Assembly (NCBI RefSeq): GCF_051851475.1
Contig: NZ_JBPUSJ010000006.1
Coordinates: 1 to 64,000, forward strand
Direction of reading: 5' to 3'
Length of the DNA stretch: 64,000 nt
From: Carboxylicivirga taeanensis
GTDB taxonomy: Bacteria > Bacteroidota > Bacteroidia > Bacteroidales > Marinilabiliaceae
In this document: piece by piece, positions 56,164 to 64,000 of the stretch
How the letters are laid out: each line of letters opens with the position of its first letter
How positions within the stretch are numbered: the stretch's first letter is position 1
The notes under the pieces: generated by a model
Seen by the model: the letters and a program-made list of their open reading frames with translations, nothing else
Database searches by the model: none
What the model was told of the DNA's origin: nothing
Position numbers and translations under genes: made by a program

Positions 56164-56925
56164 ATGAGCTATATAAAATATCTACTTTTAGTTATCACAG
56201 CGGCTGTGTTATTTTCTTGCGACGATGAGATAGATTACCCCTATCAGGGCAAGGATTGCATCTACTTTGAGTATGAGTATGAGCTGTGGAAAAATCACTT
56301 CGTGGAGTATGATTCAGTTACATACTCGTTTGGAAAACTCGACAATTCAATACGAATAGACACTGCAAAAGTGGTGTTGAGGTATTTAGGTAAACAGTCT
56401 GATCAGGTGCGCAAGTACAAGGTGAAAGTGCTTGATGAAGGAATTGATATTGACGATAAAACAACGGCTGAAGAGGGCGTTCACTATCAGAAGATTGAAG
56501 AGATGCAGGACTTTAGCCCCAATGAGCTGACCGATACCTTACGGATTGTTCTTCTCAGAGATAATTTAAATCCCAGCTTTACCGCTCAGGAGTCAAAAAA
56601 GCTGATTTTACGACTGGAGGCAAGCGAGGACTTTGAGTTGGGCATCAACAAAGGACTGGAGATGAAGGTGGTATTTAATGACTATCTGTCGATGCCACCT
56701 TGGTGGGATTATCACGACTATTATCTCAACTTCTACCACCCCGAAAAATGGAAAATCCTAATGACTTTTGACGACATTTTTGATGATGTGACATCAACAA
56801 GTTTAGATATGTATGCGGGAGATTTGTATAAGTACGCCAATGCCCTGAATCAGTACTTAATCGATAATGAAGTTAGGGATAGCGAAACAGGGGCCCGAGT
56901 TTATATGGATAGATTAGAAAACTAA
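56164..56925 (+). CDS. DUF4843 family lipoprotein (locus B)
   Basis: 253 residues; lipobox AVLFS-C19. After the anchor comes 'YQGKDCIYFEYEYELW' and 'DSVTYSFG', with 'NPSFTAQESKKLILRLEAS' in the middle and 'PPWWDYHDYYLNFYHPEKWKI' near the end, the pattern of DUF4843 proteins that follow certain SusD genes. In the BT2261-2264 system the equivalent lipoprotein joins the SusCD complex at the surface. Confidence 0.8.
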   Translation: MSYIKYLLLVITAAVLFSCDDEIDYPYQGKDCIYFEYEYELWKNHFVEYDSVTYSFGKLDNSIRIDTAKVVLRYLGKQSDQVRKYKVKVLDEGIDIDDKTTAEEGVHYQKIEEMQDFSPNELTDTLRIVLLRDNLNPSFTAQESKKLILRLEASEDFELGINKGLEMKVVFNDYLSMPPWWDYHDYYLNFYHPEKWKILMTFDDIFDDVTSTSLDMYAGDLYKYANALNQYLIDNEVRDSETGARVYMDRLEN

Positions 56926-56940
56926 TAAATCGCCAGAAGC

Positions 56941-58581
56941 ATGAAAAAATATTTATATATCGTTTTTGTAAGTGTGAGTTTGCTAACATCTTGCTACAAA
57001 GATGAAGGGAATTACGATTACCGGGAGATTAACGAGCTCAGTCTGGAGGGCATTGAGTTGTCCTACGACATTGATTTGGATGACACCTTAAAGATTACAC
57101 CTCAGCTGATTGGTACATTGTATAATGATACCAGCCAGTTTACCTACAGGTGGGAAATTAATCGCTCGGTGGTAGCCGAAAGCCTGAATTTGGCTTACCG
57201 GGTAAAAAGCCTAGGTAATAAATTATGCCGTTTTATAGTTCATGATAAGGAAACAGAAGTCGAAACCGCGCAATCATTCGATTTGAATGTGAGTTCGGCT
57301 ACTGCAGGCGATGCCATTTTGGTTTTGAGTAACTATAAAAACAGAGCGGAGCTTTCGTATAAACGTATCGATCGCGATGGGACTGTTTTTGTGCCTAATT
57401 ATTACCTGAACAGAACAGGCGAAGAGTTGGGAATAAATCCAAAGTCACTGCATCGCAGTTATTTCAGCTTTGGAGGCCTGTCGGGCTTACAGGTATTGAC
57501 CGAAGAGGGCCTGCGCTGCCTCGACCATAATACCTTGGATAAGTACGAAAGTGGCGACTTTATCGACGAAAGTTTCTTTCTCAACTACACACCTGTGTAT
57601 CCGGTACCCGAAATGCCTGGCTTTAAAGTCGAGTCGGTAGACCACATTATTGGCATGTGGAACTTTAACCCTTACGGTGGTATCAATCGGGCAACTTATA
57701 TGTCAATGGTTTCGGGTGGCAGATATTACTATGGTTACTGGACGGGCTGGACCAAAAGCGTTTATGTAGCGATGGAAAGTGAGCTGGGAGGTCAATTGTC
57801 ACCTGTTACATTTAGTGCTTATAGAAAACCGGATTTGCCAGCTCCTGATTATGCCGGCTCGCTGGTGTTTGCCGGATATAAAGTGTCGTTATATACTCTG
57901 CTGTTTGACAAGAGCTTTGGTAAGTTTATGTATAGTTACTCGGGTGGGCAGCCACGCACCATTGCTGCTTTAGAAGAGAATATCTACAGCGGGTTGGATT
58001 TAATCTATGGAACACATACATCGCAGTACAATAATTGTGTGGCCGTGCTTGCTAATGCATCTACAGCCAAAATGATATTAATGCAGGCCCCTGGCGACAG
58101 GAATGAAGAGGAGACCAAGCCATTTCAGATTTTGGGAGAAGTTAATGTAAGTGCCAGCTTAGTTAACAGTAAATCTAAATTCTATGCCGAGTCTTACGGA
58201 AACTATATCTACTTTACTTCGGGCAATGGCTTGCATAAGTATAACTTTAGAGACATTGCTTCCGGAAGTGCCCCAACAGCTGGGCACAAAGTACTTGACC
58301 TCACGCAATACGGCTACGATGATAAAGCCGAAATTACAGCGATGCACGTTACCCGTACCGAAAAAAGTATCATTCTAGGCGTTTCTCGCTATGGTTCTGA
58401 TTTTAATGGTGAATCAGATGAGCTGAAAGGTGATGTTTTAATAATTGAAAATCAAGCAGGCTATCAGCTGATTGAGAAGAACGAAGGGGTAGCAGGCTAT
58501 CCGGTTGATGTTATGATTAAGCATAAAAGCTTCTACAGAGATGGTATTGATAAGTTTGGTGTATTGCAGGACAAATATTAA
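56941..58581 (+). CDS. PKD-like family lipoprotein (locus B)
   Basis: 546 residues; lipobox SLLTS-C18. The N-terminal part has two PKD/Ig-like repeats (about 30-125, e.g. FTYRWEINRSVVAESLNL). The remainder is rich in beta strands with repeated 'Y-x-Y/G-x-x-S-G' segments and could be a propeller. It corresponds in position to BT2261-type surface lipoproteins. No catalytic motif is visible; ligand recognition is likely. Confidence 0.75.
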   Translation: MKKYLYIVFVSVSLLTSCYKDEGNYDYREINELSLEGIELSYDIDLDDTLKITPQLIGTLYNDTSQFTYRWEINRSVVAESLNLAYRVKSLGNKLCRFIVHDKETEVETAQSFDLNVSSATAGDAILVLSNYKNRAELSYKRIDRDGTVFVPNYYLNRTGEELGINPKSLHRSYFSFGGLSGLQVLTEEGLRCLDHNTLDKYESGDFIDESFFLNYTPVYPVPEMPGFKVESVDHIIGMWNFNPYGGINRATYMSMVSGGRYYYGYWTGWTKSVYVAMESELGGQLSPVTFSAYRKPDLPAPDYAGSLVFAGYKVSLYTLLFDKSFGKFMYSYSGGQPRTIAALEENIYSGLDLIYGTHTSQYNNCVAVLANASTAKMILMQAPGDRNEEETKPFQILGEVNVSASLVNSKSKFYAESYGNYIYFTSGNGLHKYNFRDIASGSAPTAGHKVLDLTQYGYDDKAEITAMHVTRTEKSIILGVSRYGSDFNGESDELKGDVLIIENQAGYQLIEKNEGVAGYPVDVMIKHKSFYRDGIDKFGVLQDKY

Positions 58582-58593
58582 AAAGTTTTTATC

Positions 58594-60336
58594 ATGAAAA
58601 AAATAAAAAATCTACTGTATATATTACTGGTTTGTTCCCTTTTTGCTGTTTCTTGTTCAGACGATGAGTCGAATGGTTTTGCGGCTCAGCTGAAAGAGAT
58701 AGTAGAAGTGGAAGAAATTGAAAAGGAGCAAGGGTCGGGGAATGAAACGGGATTGGACCTCAGCCCCGGCATTCACAAGGATACCATTACGCTTGAAAAT
58801 GTAACGTATCCCGAGCGTATTTTTAAATACTATTTTCCCAAATCACTCGATTTAACGAAGCCAATATCATTGCTATTCCGTTTTCATGGAAGCACCGAAT
58901 CCAATCCTATTGATGGGATTAGTGAATCGCACTACATGAACCAGCTTGCCAATAAGGAAAATATTATTGTCGTATTTCCACTTGGGTCTATTCAGGAAGG
59001 CACCAACACCATTAACTGGACGGCCGATGAGAATGTTTTGTTTTTTGATGCAATGGTTGAGTACTTTAAGTCAAAAAAACCAGCCATCGATCCTAACAGA
59101 ATCTATGCCTGTGGACAATCCAGCGGCGCCATTTTTTCATATCGCTTAGCAATGGAACGGAGCGAGGTGGTGGCAGCCATTGCGCCTGTTGCCGGTCAGT
59201 ATGCCATTCGTGGCGAAGATTTTGTGCAACCGTCAAGAGTAGTGCCAATCAGAGCCTTTAATGGCATGCTCGACGATATTGTATTGTATAGTGCAGTAGA
59301 AAACAACATCGCTGTTTGGGCCGAGCAGGTAGGTGGTTATTGGCAGGAAGCAACTGGCGTAAAAACAGAAATTATTGATGATTACATGGTGGACGTAACC
59401 TTCTGGGCCAATGGTTCCAACGATATTCAGCTTTACGGAATTAAAGGAGAAGGCCACGGGGTTAACTGGAGTAAAGTAATGCCGTATATGTGGGAGTTTC
59501 TCGAGGCGCACACGCTGGATGGAAGCAGCAGCTCATATATAACGCTAGCCGAGACCCCTGTGAGGGTGATGTTTGGCACAACACGGGTGGTCGAATACAA
59601 GTTAAGTCCGAATACCAGCATGGCACTTAAATCGTATCCTCAAGGTTGGTTGGTAAGTATGGAACCAGGGCTTATTCAATTTACAGCGCCCGCCCAAGGT
59701 GTTGGTGAAACTTCCGGTGATGTAGTTCTTACTTTGACTAATGCCGACGGAACTGCCGACAAGATAATATCGGTTGAAGGAAAGGAGACCGATGGCTATA
59801 ACATTGGGGACTTTATTGTGTCCAACGACAGATGGAGAGATCCTTGGGGCGTAGTTTATTGGGTAGATAAATACGACCGCTACAAAGCAAAAATAATTTC
59901 TGCTGCAGGGAATGATGCAGGAACACCTTGGGCTGATCGCGATACAGGAGAGGAAATTGGGGCTACATCGGTTAGTGATGGACAAGCCAACTCCGACATT
60001 ATCCGCAGTGTGTATAATCTGGATGCAAGCCAGTGTGCTGCAGAAAAATGTTACAGCTACCAATACAGGGCAGGGTTTTACCTTCCTGCCATTAATGAAC
60101 TGGCGGAAGCATTACAGCCCGAAGTAGTTGAAAAAGTAAACCTGACGCTGGAGGCCAGAGGATATATACCAATATCAACAAGCGCCTTGTACTGGTCATC
60201 AACCGAATCCCGAAGAGGGGAAGATGGACTCAATGTTATCTGTCGATCGGTCGATGGAGGCAAGGATGTAATCACTGGTTATAATAATACCGAGGTAAGA
60301 ACCAGGGGAATAAAGAAGCTGGGGAATTGGGATTAA
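58594..60336 (+). CDS. Secreted esterase (PHB-depolymerase-like) fused to a DUF1566/Lcl-like domain
   Basis: 580 residues; lipobox LFAVS-C21. The alpha/beta-hydrolase domain (about 65-310) has nucleophile Ser176 in CGQSSG, probable His288 in GEGHGVNW and an acidic residue near 'NGMLDDIVLY'; it resembles the LpqC/feruloyl-esterase-like group. A BACON/Ig-like domain (about 318-400) follows. The last 180 residues (YWVDKYDRYKAKIIS, GFYLPAINELAEALQ, ALYWSSTES) match the DUF1566/Lcl C-type-lectin-like pattern. It probably cuts an ester on the imported substrate. A terminator follows, so it ends the main transcript. Confidence 0.78.
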   Translation: MKKIKNLLYILLVCSLFAVSCSDDESNGFAAQLKEIVEVEEIEKEQGSGNETGLDLSPGIHKDTITLENVTYPERIFKYYFPKSLDLTKPISLLFRFHGSTESNPIDGISESHYMNQLANKENIIVVFPLGSIQEGTNTINWTADENVLFFDAMVEYFKSKKPAIDPNRIYACGQSSGAIFSYRLAMERSEVVAAIAPVAGQYAIRGEDFVQPSRVVPIRAFNGMLDDIVLYSAVENNIAVWAEQVGGYWQEATGVKTEIIDDYMVDVTFWANGSNDIQLYGIKGEGHGVNWSKVMPYMWEFLEAHTLDGSSSSYITLAETPVRVMFGTTRVVEYKLSPNTSMALKSYPQGWLVSMEPGLIQFTAPAQGVGETSGDVVLTLTNADGTADKIISVEGKETDGYNIGDFIVSNDRWRDPWGVVYWVDKYDRYKAKIISAAGNDAGTPWADRDTGEEIGATSVSDGQANSDIIRSVYNLDASQCAAEKCYSYQYRAGFYLPAINELAEALQPEVVEKVNLTLEARGYIPISTSALYWSSTESRRGEDGLNVICRSVDGGKDVITGYNNTEVRTRGIKKLGNWD

Positions 60337-60354
60337 CCATAGAGGGTAATGGAA

Positions 60355-60381
60355 GGTGGAGCCGCGTGCTCCATCTTTTGT
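60355..60381 (+). terminator. Terminator before the tlpA-like gene (locus B)
   Basis: GGTGGAGC pairs with GCTCCATC (one G:T) around a 5-base loop, followed by TTTTGTT. The same position as in locus A (before tlpA). Confidence 0.8.
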
Positions 60382-60405
60382 TATATTAAACATTAAATGA
60401 TAGTT

Positions 60406-61443
60406 ATGAATAGGATGATTAAATGTGCTGTGTGCCTGTTAATGGTAGTGTCTTTTTTTGCATGTACCAAACCCACGTTAAGGGTAAAGGGCAAAATAGA
60501 GAACGTTAAAGAAGCCAGCCTGTTTTTCTGGGTCTTTGAAGACGGCGGGTTTGTGCGAAAAAAAGAGATTAAAGTGGTGGATGGAGCCTTTGCTTTTACG
60601 TATGAGGTTGATGGTGCTGAAGTTGGCTACATTACAAGTGTGGATGAATTCAAGTACGGGAAGGTGATCTTTTTAGAAGATAAAGAACTCACTATCGATG
60701 GGCTTATATTCAGAGATTTGTTTCGGGTTAAAGCGCTAGCAGGAGAGGGGCTTAATGCCCAATACTTTGCTTTTGAACAAGAGCGGGTTAATCTCATGCG
60801 GGAAGGTAAGAAAGGATTAGCGTATGCAAAGGAAAAGGAGCTAAAAGAAAAGTTTATTGCAGCTAATGCATCTAATATTTTAGGTCTATACGAATTGTTT
60901 GAGTTATCAAAACACCCGGATAACTATAAAAAAGTAAGTCAGCTGTATGCAAGCTTGCCAAAACCGGCAACGGACTATAAACTGTATGCTACAATAGGGC
61001 AAAACATCAAGGCTTTGGACGCGATTACTCCGGGTAACAGAGCTGTTGATTTTAATTTCACCACGCTGAATGGGGAAGAAATTAGCCTCGATTATTTCCA
61101 GGGGAAAGTGCTGATGATTGATTTTTGGGCGTCATGGTGCGGTCCGTGTGTAAAGGAGCTTCCTCATGTAAAGGAGCTCTACGAAAAGTATAATGATAAA
61201 GGGTTTGAAGTACTCGGCGTGTCTCTGGACAGCAAAGAAAAAAGCTGGTTAACCGCCATTGAAAAGTTTAACTTAAACTGGCACAATTATTCAGCTCTTA
61301 ATAAGTGGGATTGCGATTTTGCCAAAAAATATTTTGTACGGGGGATTCCATACAATGTAATCATTGATCAAAATGGAAATATCGTTGCTAAAGGCATACA
61401 TGGCAAACAGCTGGAGTCAACTATTGAGCAGTTATTAAACTAG
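60406..61443 (+). CDS. TlpA-like thioredoxin lipoprotein with DUF4369-like N-terminus (locus B)
   Basis: 345 residues from the ATG at 60406 (ATG 60397 is in frame three codons earlier). Lipobox VSFFA-C. The N-terminus (LRVKGKIENVKEASLFFW) is the DUF4369-like domain; the thioredoxin domain occupies about 210-345 with DFWASWCGPC (Trp241 to Cys248) and the cis-Pro in GIPYNVII. It is the paralogue of the locus A protein at 3188. Predicted to reduce disulfides in the periplasm, perhaps on the imported substrate or on its partner below. Confidence 0.88.
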   Translation: MNRMIKCAVCLLMVVSFFACTKPTLRVKGKIENVKEASLFFWVFEDGGFVRKKEIKVVDGAFAFTYEVDGAEVGYITSVDEFKYGKVIFLEDKELTIDGLIFRDLFRVKALAGEGLNAQYFAFEQERVNLMREGKKGLAYAKEKELKEKFIAANASNILGLYELFELSKHPDNYKKVSQLYASLPKPATDYKLYATIGQNIKALDAITPGNRAVDFNFTTLNGEEISLDYFQGKVLMIDFWASWCGPCVKELPHVKELYEKYNDKGFEVLGVSLDSKEKSWLTAIEKFNLNWHNYSALNKWDCDFAKKYFVRGIPYNVIIDQNGNIVAKGIHGKQLESTIEQLLN

Positions 61444-61524
61444 TAAAAACGGCTTGGCTTAAGAGGCTCATTTGCTCTCAATTCATCGTTTTCTAAATAG
61501 AGTTGTTTCAAAAAATACATGATA

Positions 61525-62688
61525 ATGAAGAAGATACTTTTAAGTGTTTTAATCCTGATGGGTGCATTTGTGGCATCAGCACAATCAGGTATCAAATTCG
61601 AAGATAAATCGTTCGACGAGGTTTGTGCTTTGGCAAAAAAGCAAAATAAACTCGTTTTTGTAGATGTCTACACCCAATGGTGTGGGCCTTGTCTTGCTAT
61701 GGCCGAGGAAGTGTTTACCCTGACAAAGGTTGGGGAGATTATGAACGAAAAATTTGTGTCGGTTAAGATAGACGCCGAACACGGCGAAGGCGTTGATTTT
61801 GCCAAAAAGTATAAAGTGAGGTCATTTCCTACCTATTACTTTATCGATCCCAACACTAAAGAAGTGTTGCACCGCTCAGGTGGCCGTCACGAGGCTGATA
61901 AGTTTCTCAAGATAGTGGCCAATTCCATGGAGCCTAAATTAAGATCAACCTACTTATATACCGAGTACGAAAAAGGAAACAGAGATCCTGAATTCATGCT
62001 TGATTATATTGACGGAATGGCATTGAGCTACGACCGTAATAACCTGGCCAAAGCCATTGATGAGCTTGTTGCGATTAAAGGCGATGATCTTACCGATGAT
62101 GTTCTGGGAGAACTGTTTTTTGAGCATATAAACGATCGGAACCATCCGCTTTTTAAAAAGTTTGTGGCTAAACGGGCCAAAATGGAAAAGAAATACGGAA
62201 AAGAGCGGGTAGACCAGAAGTTATACCAAAGCTACCGTTGGTGCAATGATGAACAGGAGCTAAATGCTGTTGGTGATTTTAAAGGCAAAGATTACATTAT
62301 AACCTACAATAAGTTACGCAGCAAAATTGAGCAAAAAGAGTATGCTGCAGCGGATGCATTAGTAATGGAAATGTTTGCCAATTCATCATTCGACCAAAAA
62401 GTAGTCATGAATGATATTAAATTCATCGGGCGCCGAATTTTTTACAAAGAGGCGGATAAAGAATGGGAACAGTACTGCGTGAAATATCTTCAGTACATTG
62501 CCTATAACGACCCGGAGAGAAAAGAAGCTGAAAACCATTACAATTATGCGCGTATCCTTGAGAAAATTATAAAGGATAACCCAGATATTCATAAGTATTT
62601 TCCGGCATCAGTCACTCAAGAACCCGAAACTGGTAAGACGCAATATACCATGCGATCATCTAAACTGAAGCAAAAACCACGGCGATAG
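61525..62688 (+). CDS. Exported thioredoxin-fold protein (locus B)
   Basis: 387 residues from the ATG at 61525, which gives a signal peptide (residues 1-20, FVASAQ); an ATG two codons earlier is possible. The thioredoxin domain (about 23-140) has W52-C53-G54-P55-C56 and 'VRSFPTYYFI'. The helical C-terminal 240 residues match those of the protein at 1976 (KERVDQKLY, DFKGKDY, C-terminal MRSSKLK plus basic tail). It lies about 80 bases after tlpA and is followed by a strong terminator. Confidence 0.86.
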   Translation: MKKILLSVLILMGAFVASAQSGIKFEDKSFDEVCALAKKQNKLVFVDVYTQWCGPCLAMAEEVFTLTKVGEIMNEKFVSVKIDAEHGEGVDFAKKYKVRSFPTYYFIDPNTKEVLHRSGGRHEADKFLKIVANSMEPKLRSTYLYTEYEKGNRDPEFMLDYIDGMALSYDRNNLAKAIDELVAIKGDDLTDDVLGELFFEHINDRNHPLFKKFVAKRAKMEKKYGKERVDQKLYQSYRWCNDEQELNAVGDFKGKDYIITYNKLRSKIEQKEYAAADALVMEMFANSSFDQKVVMNDIKFIGRRIFYKEADKEWEQYCVKYLQYIAYNDPERKEAENHYNYARILEKIIKDNPDIHKYFPASVTQEPETGKTQYTMRSSKLKQKPRR

Positions 62689-62732
62689 GAAAATCCTACA
62701 GCCAAAAAAACGTATTAGTTTTTAGAATAATG

Positions 62733-62785
62733 CACCCAGGATAAAGAAGTAAAAACATGAGCTTCTTTATCCTGGGTGTTTTTGT
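62733..62785 (+). terminator. Terminator of locus B
   Basis: A perfect 17-bp stem (62733-62749/62762-62778) with a 12-base loop, followed by a T-tract. Confidence 0.93.
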
Positions 62786-63174
62786 TGCAGAAAGTAGACG
62801 GCTGTTCAGCAGCCACTCTGGCTCATAATACTCTTCAGGTCCTCTTCATTAGGTTCTTCAATCAAACCATTATTTGGAATATTTCAATCGGTGTCGGTGT
62901 AAACGCTTATGGTAACTGTTGCACAGGTCTTGATATTTGTTGAAACGCATGCCAACGGAGTCCTGCTGACTCTTAGTGAATGTGCTTTTAATTTGTTACA
63001 GTATTGCGGGATGTAAACAGGAAACTATCCGCTATAGCCTGCTCTGGTGTTAGTTATGTGCTATTATGGATTGTAAGTAAAAGAACACTTTTTTACCCGA
63101 AATCATAAAAAAGACATTGAAATCTTAAAATAGTTTCCATAACTTGAAAGGGATTCTATTAAAGATGATTTTTT
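62786..63174. other. Gene-free stretch before the crotonase
   Basis: No full reading frame. On the minus strand a short open piece at 62806-62880 encodes about 24 residues ending EEDLKSIMSQSGC, without an ATG; it may be a remnant of a small peptide gene. No promoter box for the crotonase gene was found with confidence. Confidence 0.45.
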
Positions 63175-63936
63175 ATGAACCACCTCACCTTCACAGAACA
63201 CGATGCTGTTGGCATTATCACCTTTTCGCGTCCAAAGGCTCTTAACGCCATTAATAGCGAAGTACTTAAAGAATTAAACGCCATCCTGGATAAATTAGAA
63301 GTTAGTGATCACATTCGTGCGGTTATTCTTACCGGCGAAGGCAAAGCCTTTATAGCTGGTGCCGACATTGCTGAGATGCAAGGGAAGTCGGAAAAGGAGG
63401 CTGAAACTTTTTCCCGCTTAGGACATGATGTGATGAACCGCATTGAGCAATCACCATTGCCATTTATCGGCGCCCTCAATGGCTTTACTTTGGGAGGCGG
63501 CCTCGAAATCGCTTTGTCTTGCAGCTTTCTGTTGGCTGCCGAAACGGCTAAGTTTAGCGCCCCTGAAGTCAATTTGGGTCTGATTCCGGGCTTTGGTGGT
63601 TCACAGCGTTTGGTACGCGCTATTGGGCTTAATAATGCCCGCTATTACCTGTACACCGCCAATATGTTTGATGCCACAGAAGCCCTGCGAATGGGATTGG
63701 TTCAGGCTGTTTATGCCAATGAAGAATTGATGGATAAAGCACTGGAACTGGCAAGAATGATTGCCACAAAGGGGCCAATGGCGATACAGTCCTTGGCAGC
63801 TGTTTTGAATGTTGGATTAGAGAAGGGCTTTGAAGCTGGCTGCCTAAAAGAACAACAAGTGTTTGGCTCTTTGTTTGATAACGAAGCTCAGGAAGGGATG
63901 ACGGCTTTCCTCGAAAAACGCAAACCGCTTTGGTAA
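63175..63936 (+). CDS. Enoyl-CoA hydratase/3-hydroxybutyryl-CoA dehydratase (crotonase)
   Basis: 253 residues, normal for the family. Oxyanion-hole segments AGADIAEM (61-68) and GGGLE (107-111) and the two catalytic glutamates Glu111 and Glu131 (SAPEVNLGLIPGFGG), spaced 20 residues apart as in classical hydratases. Both Glu are present, so it should hydrate/dehydrate short-chain enoyl-CoA. A gene starting 25 bases downstream is probably in the same operon. It could serve butyrate-type fermentation or fatty-acid degradation; the substrate is not decided by the sequence. Confidence 0.92.
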   Translation: MNHLTFTEHDAVGIITFSRPKALNAINSEVLKELNAILDKLEVSDHIRAVILTGEGKAFIAGADIAEMQGKSEKEAETFSRLGHDVMNRIEQSPLPFIGALNGFTLGGGLEIALSCSFLLAAETAKFSAPEVNLGLIPGFGGSQRLVRAIGLNNARYYLYTANMFDATEALRMGLVQAVYANEELMDKALELARMIATKGPMAIQSLAAVLNVGLEKGFEAGCLKEQQVFGSLFDNEAQEGMTAFLEKRKPLW

Positions 63937-63960
63937 AGTAACCCAATTATACAATATACA

Positions 63961-64000
63961 ATGAGTCACCTGGATAGATTTAAAAACATCAGTGTCATTG
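63961..64000 (+). CDS. Start of an unidentified gene (cut by the window edge)
   Basis: ATG at 63961 opens a frame reading MSHLDRFKNISVI that runs off the end of the window, 24 bases after the crotonase stop. Too little remains to name it; its spacing suggests the same operon. Confidence 0.5.
   Translation, partial: MSHLDRFKNISVI

Noticed and set aside
62870..62950. 26-residue basic frame starting with ATG on the minus strand (MRFNKYQDLC...)
   Set aside because: Very short, no promoter, overlaps other open frames of the same strand; nothing shows that it is translated.

Overview
This window comes from a Bacteroidota (Bacteroidetes) chromosome. The signs are three SusC/SusD pairs, FecI-type ECF sigma and FecR anti-sigma genes, a SusR-like regulator, lipoproteins with a Cys early in the mature protein, weak Shine-Dalgarno sites, and promoter boxes of the TAnnTTTG type. 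The set of marine-type beta-1,3-glucan genes would suit a marine or sediment Marinilabiliales/Cytophaga-like bacterium, but that placement is inference. No transposase, integrase, phage gene or CRISPR array was seen.

Layout. (1) 1-1500: initiator tRNA-Met, a DUF481 membrane protein and tRNA-Arg(CCG). (2) 1976-11271, minus strand, locus A: ECF sigma, FecR, SusC with an STN signalling domain, SusD, a TlpA-like thioredoxin lipoprotein and a second exported thioredoxin-fold protein. (3) 11561-36360, plus strand: a complete polysaccharide utilisation locus (PUL) for a beta-1,3-glucan such as laminarin. It has a SusR-like sensor-regulator, SusC, SusD, a PKD surface glycan-binding protein, three GH16 endo-glucanases, two GH3 beta-glucosidases, a mutarotase-fold protein, a GH149-type beta-1,3-glucan phosphorylase and two GPH-type sugar transporters. 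(4) 36595-44926: gltX, a large GH2 beta-galactosidase with a C-terminal CBM32-like domain, glnS, folB, a CWC zinc-ribbon-like protein and tRNA-Cys. (5) 45232-49111: a small STAS-like protein, two convergent ketoacyl-ACP-synthase-III-like genes (one lacking the catalytic triad), a structured intergenic region with a possible small RNA, and a YwbE-family gene. (6) 49466-62688, plus strand, locus B: ECF sigma, FecR, STN-SusC, SusD, DUF4843 lipoprotein, PKD-like lipoprotein, esterase-lectin-like fusion, TlpA-like lipoprotein and exported thioredoxin. (7) 63175-64000: a crotonase and the first codons of another gene.

How the genes work together. In the PUL, lipid-anchored GH16 enzymes cut beta-1,3-glucan and SusCD imports the oligosaccharides. 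Periplasmic GH16/GH3 enzymes trim them, the GPH transporters carry them inward, and the cytoplasmic phosphorylase releases glucose-1-phosphate. Four GTGAG repeats at helical spacing sit in front of this susC and may be the operator. Loci A and B are paralogous, face outward on either side of the PUL, and share regulatory blocks: a TGTCACCC element before fecR, a hairpin between fecR and susC, and a terminator before tlpA. They look like two copies of one regulated outer-membrane import system that carries its own periplasmic thiol-redox pair. Other observations worth checking are a sugar transporter carrying an apparently circularly permuted cadherin-like domain in a periplasmic loop, and the ketoacyl-synthase pair with one dead active site.
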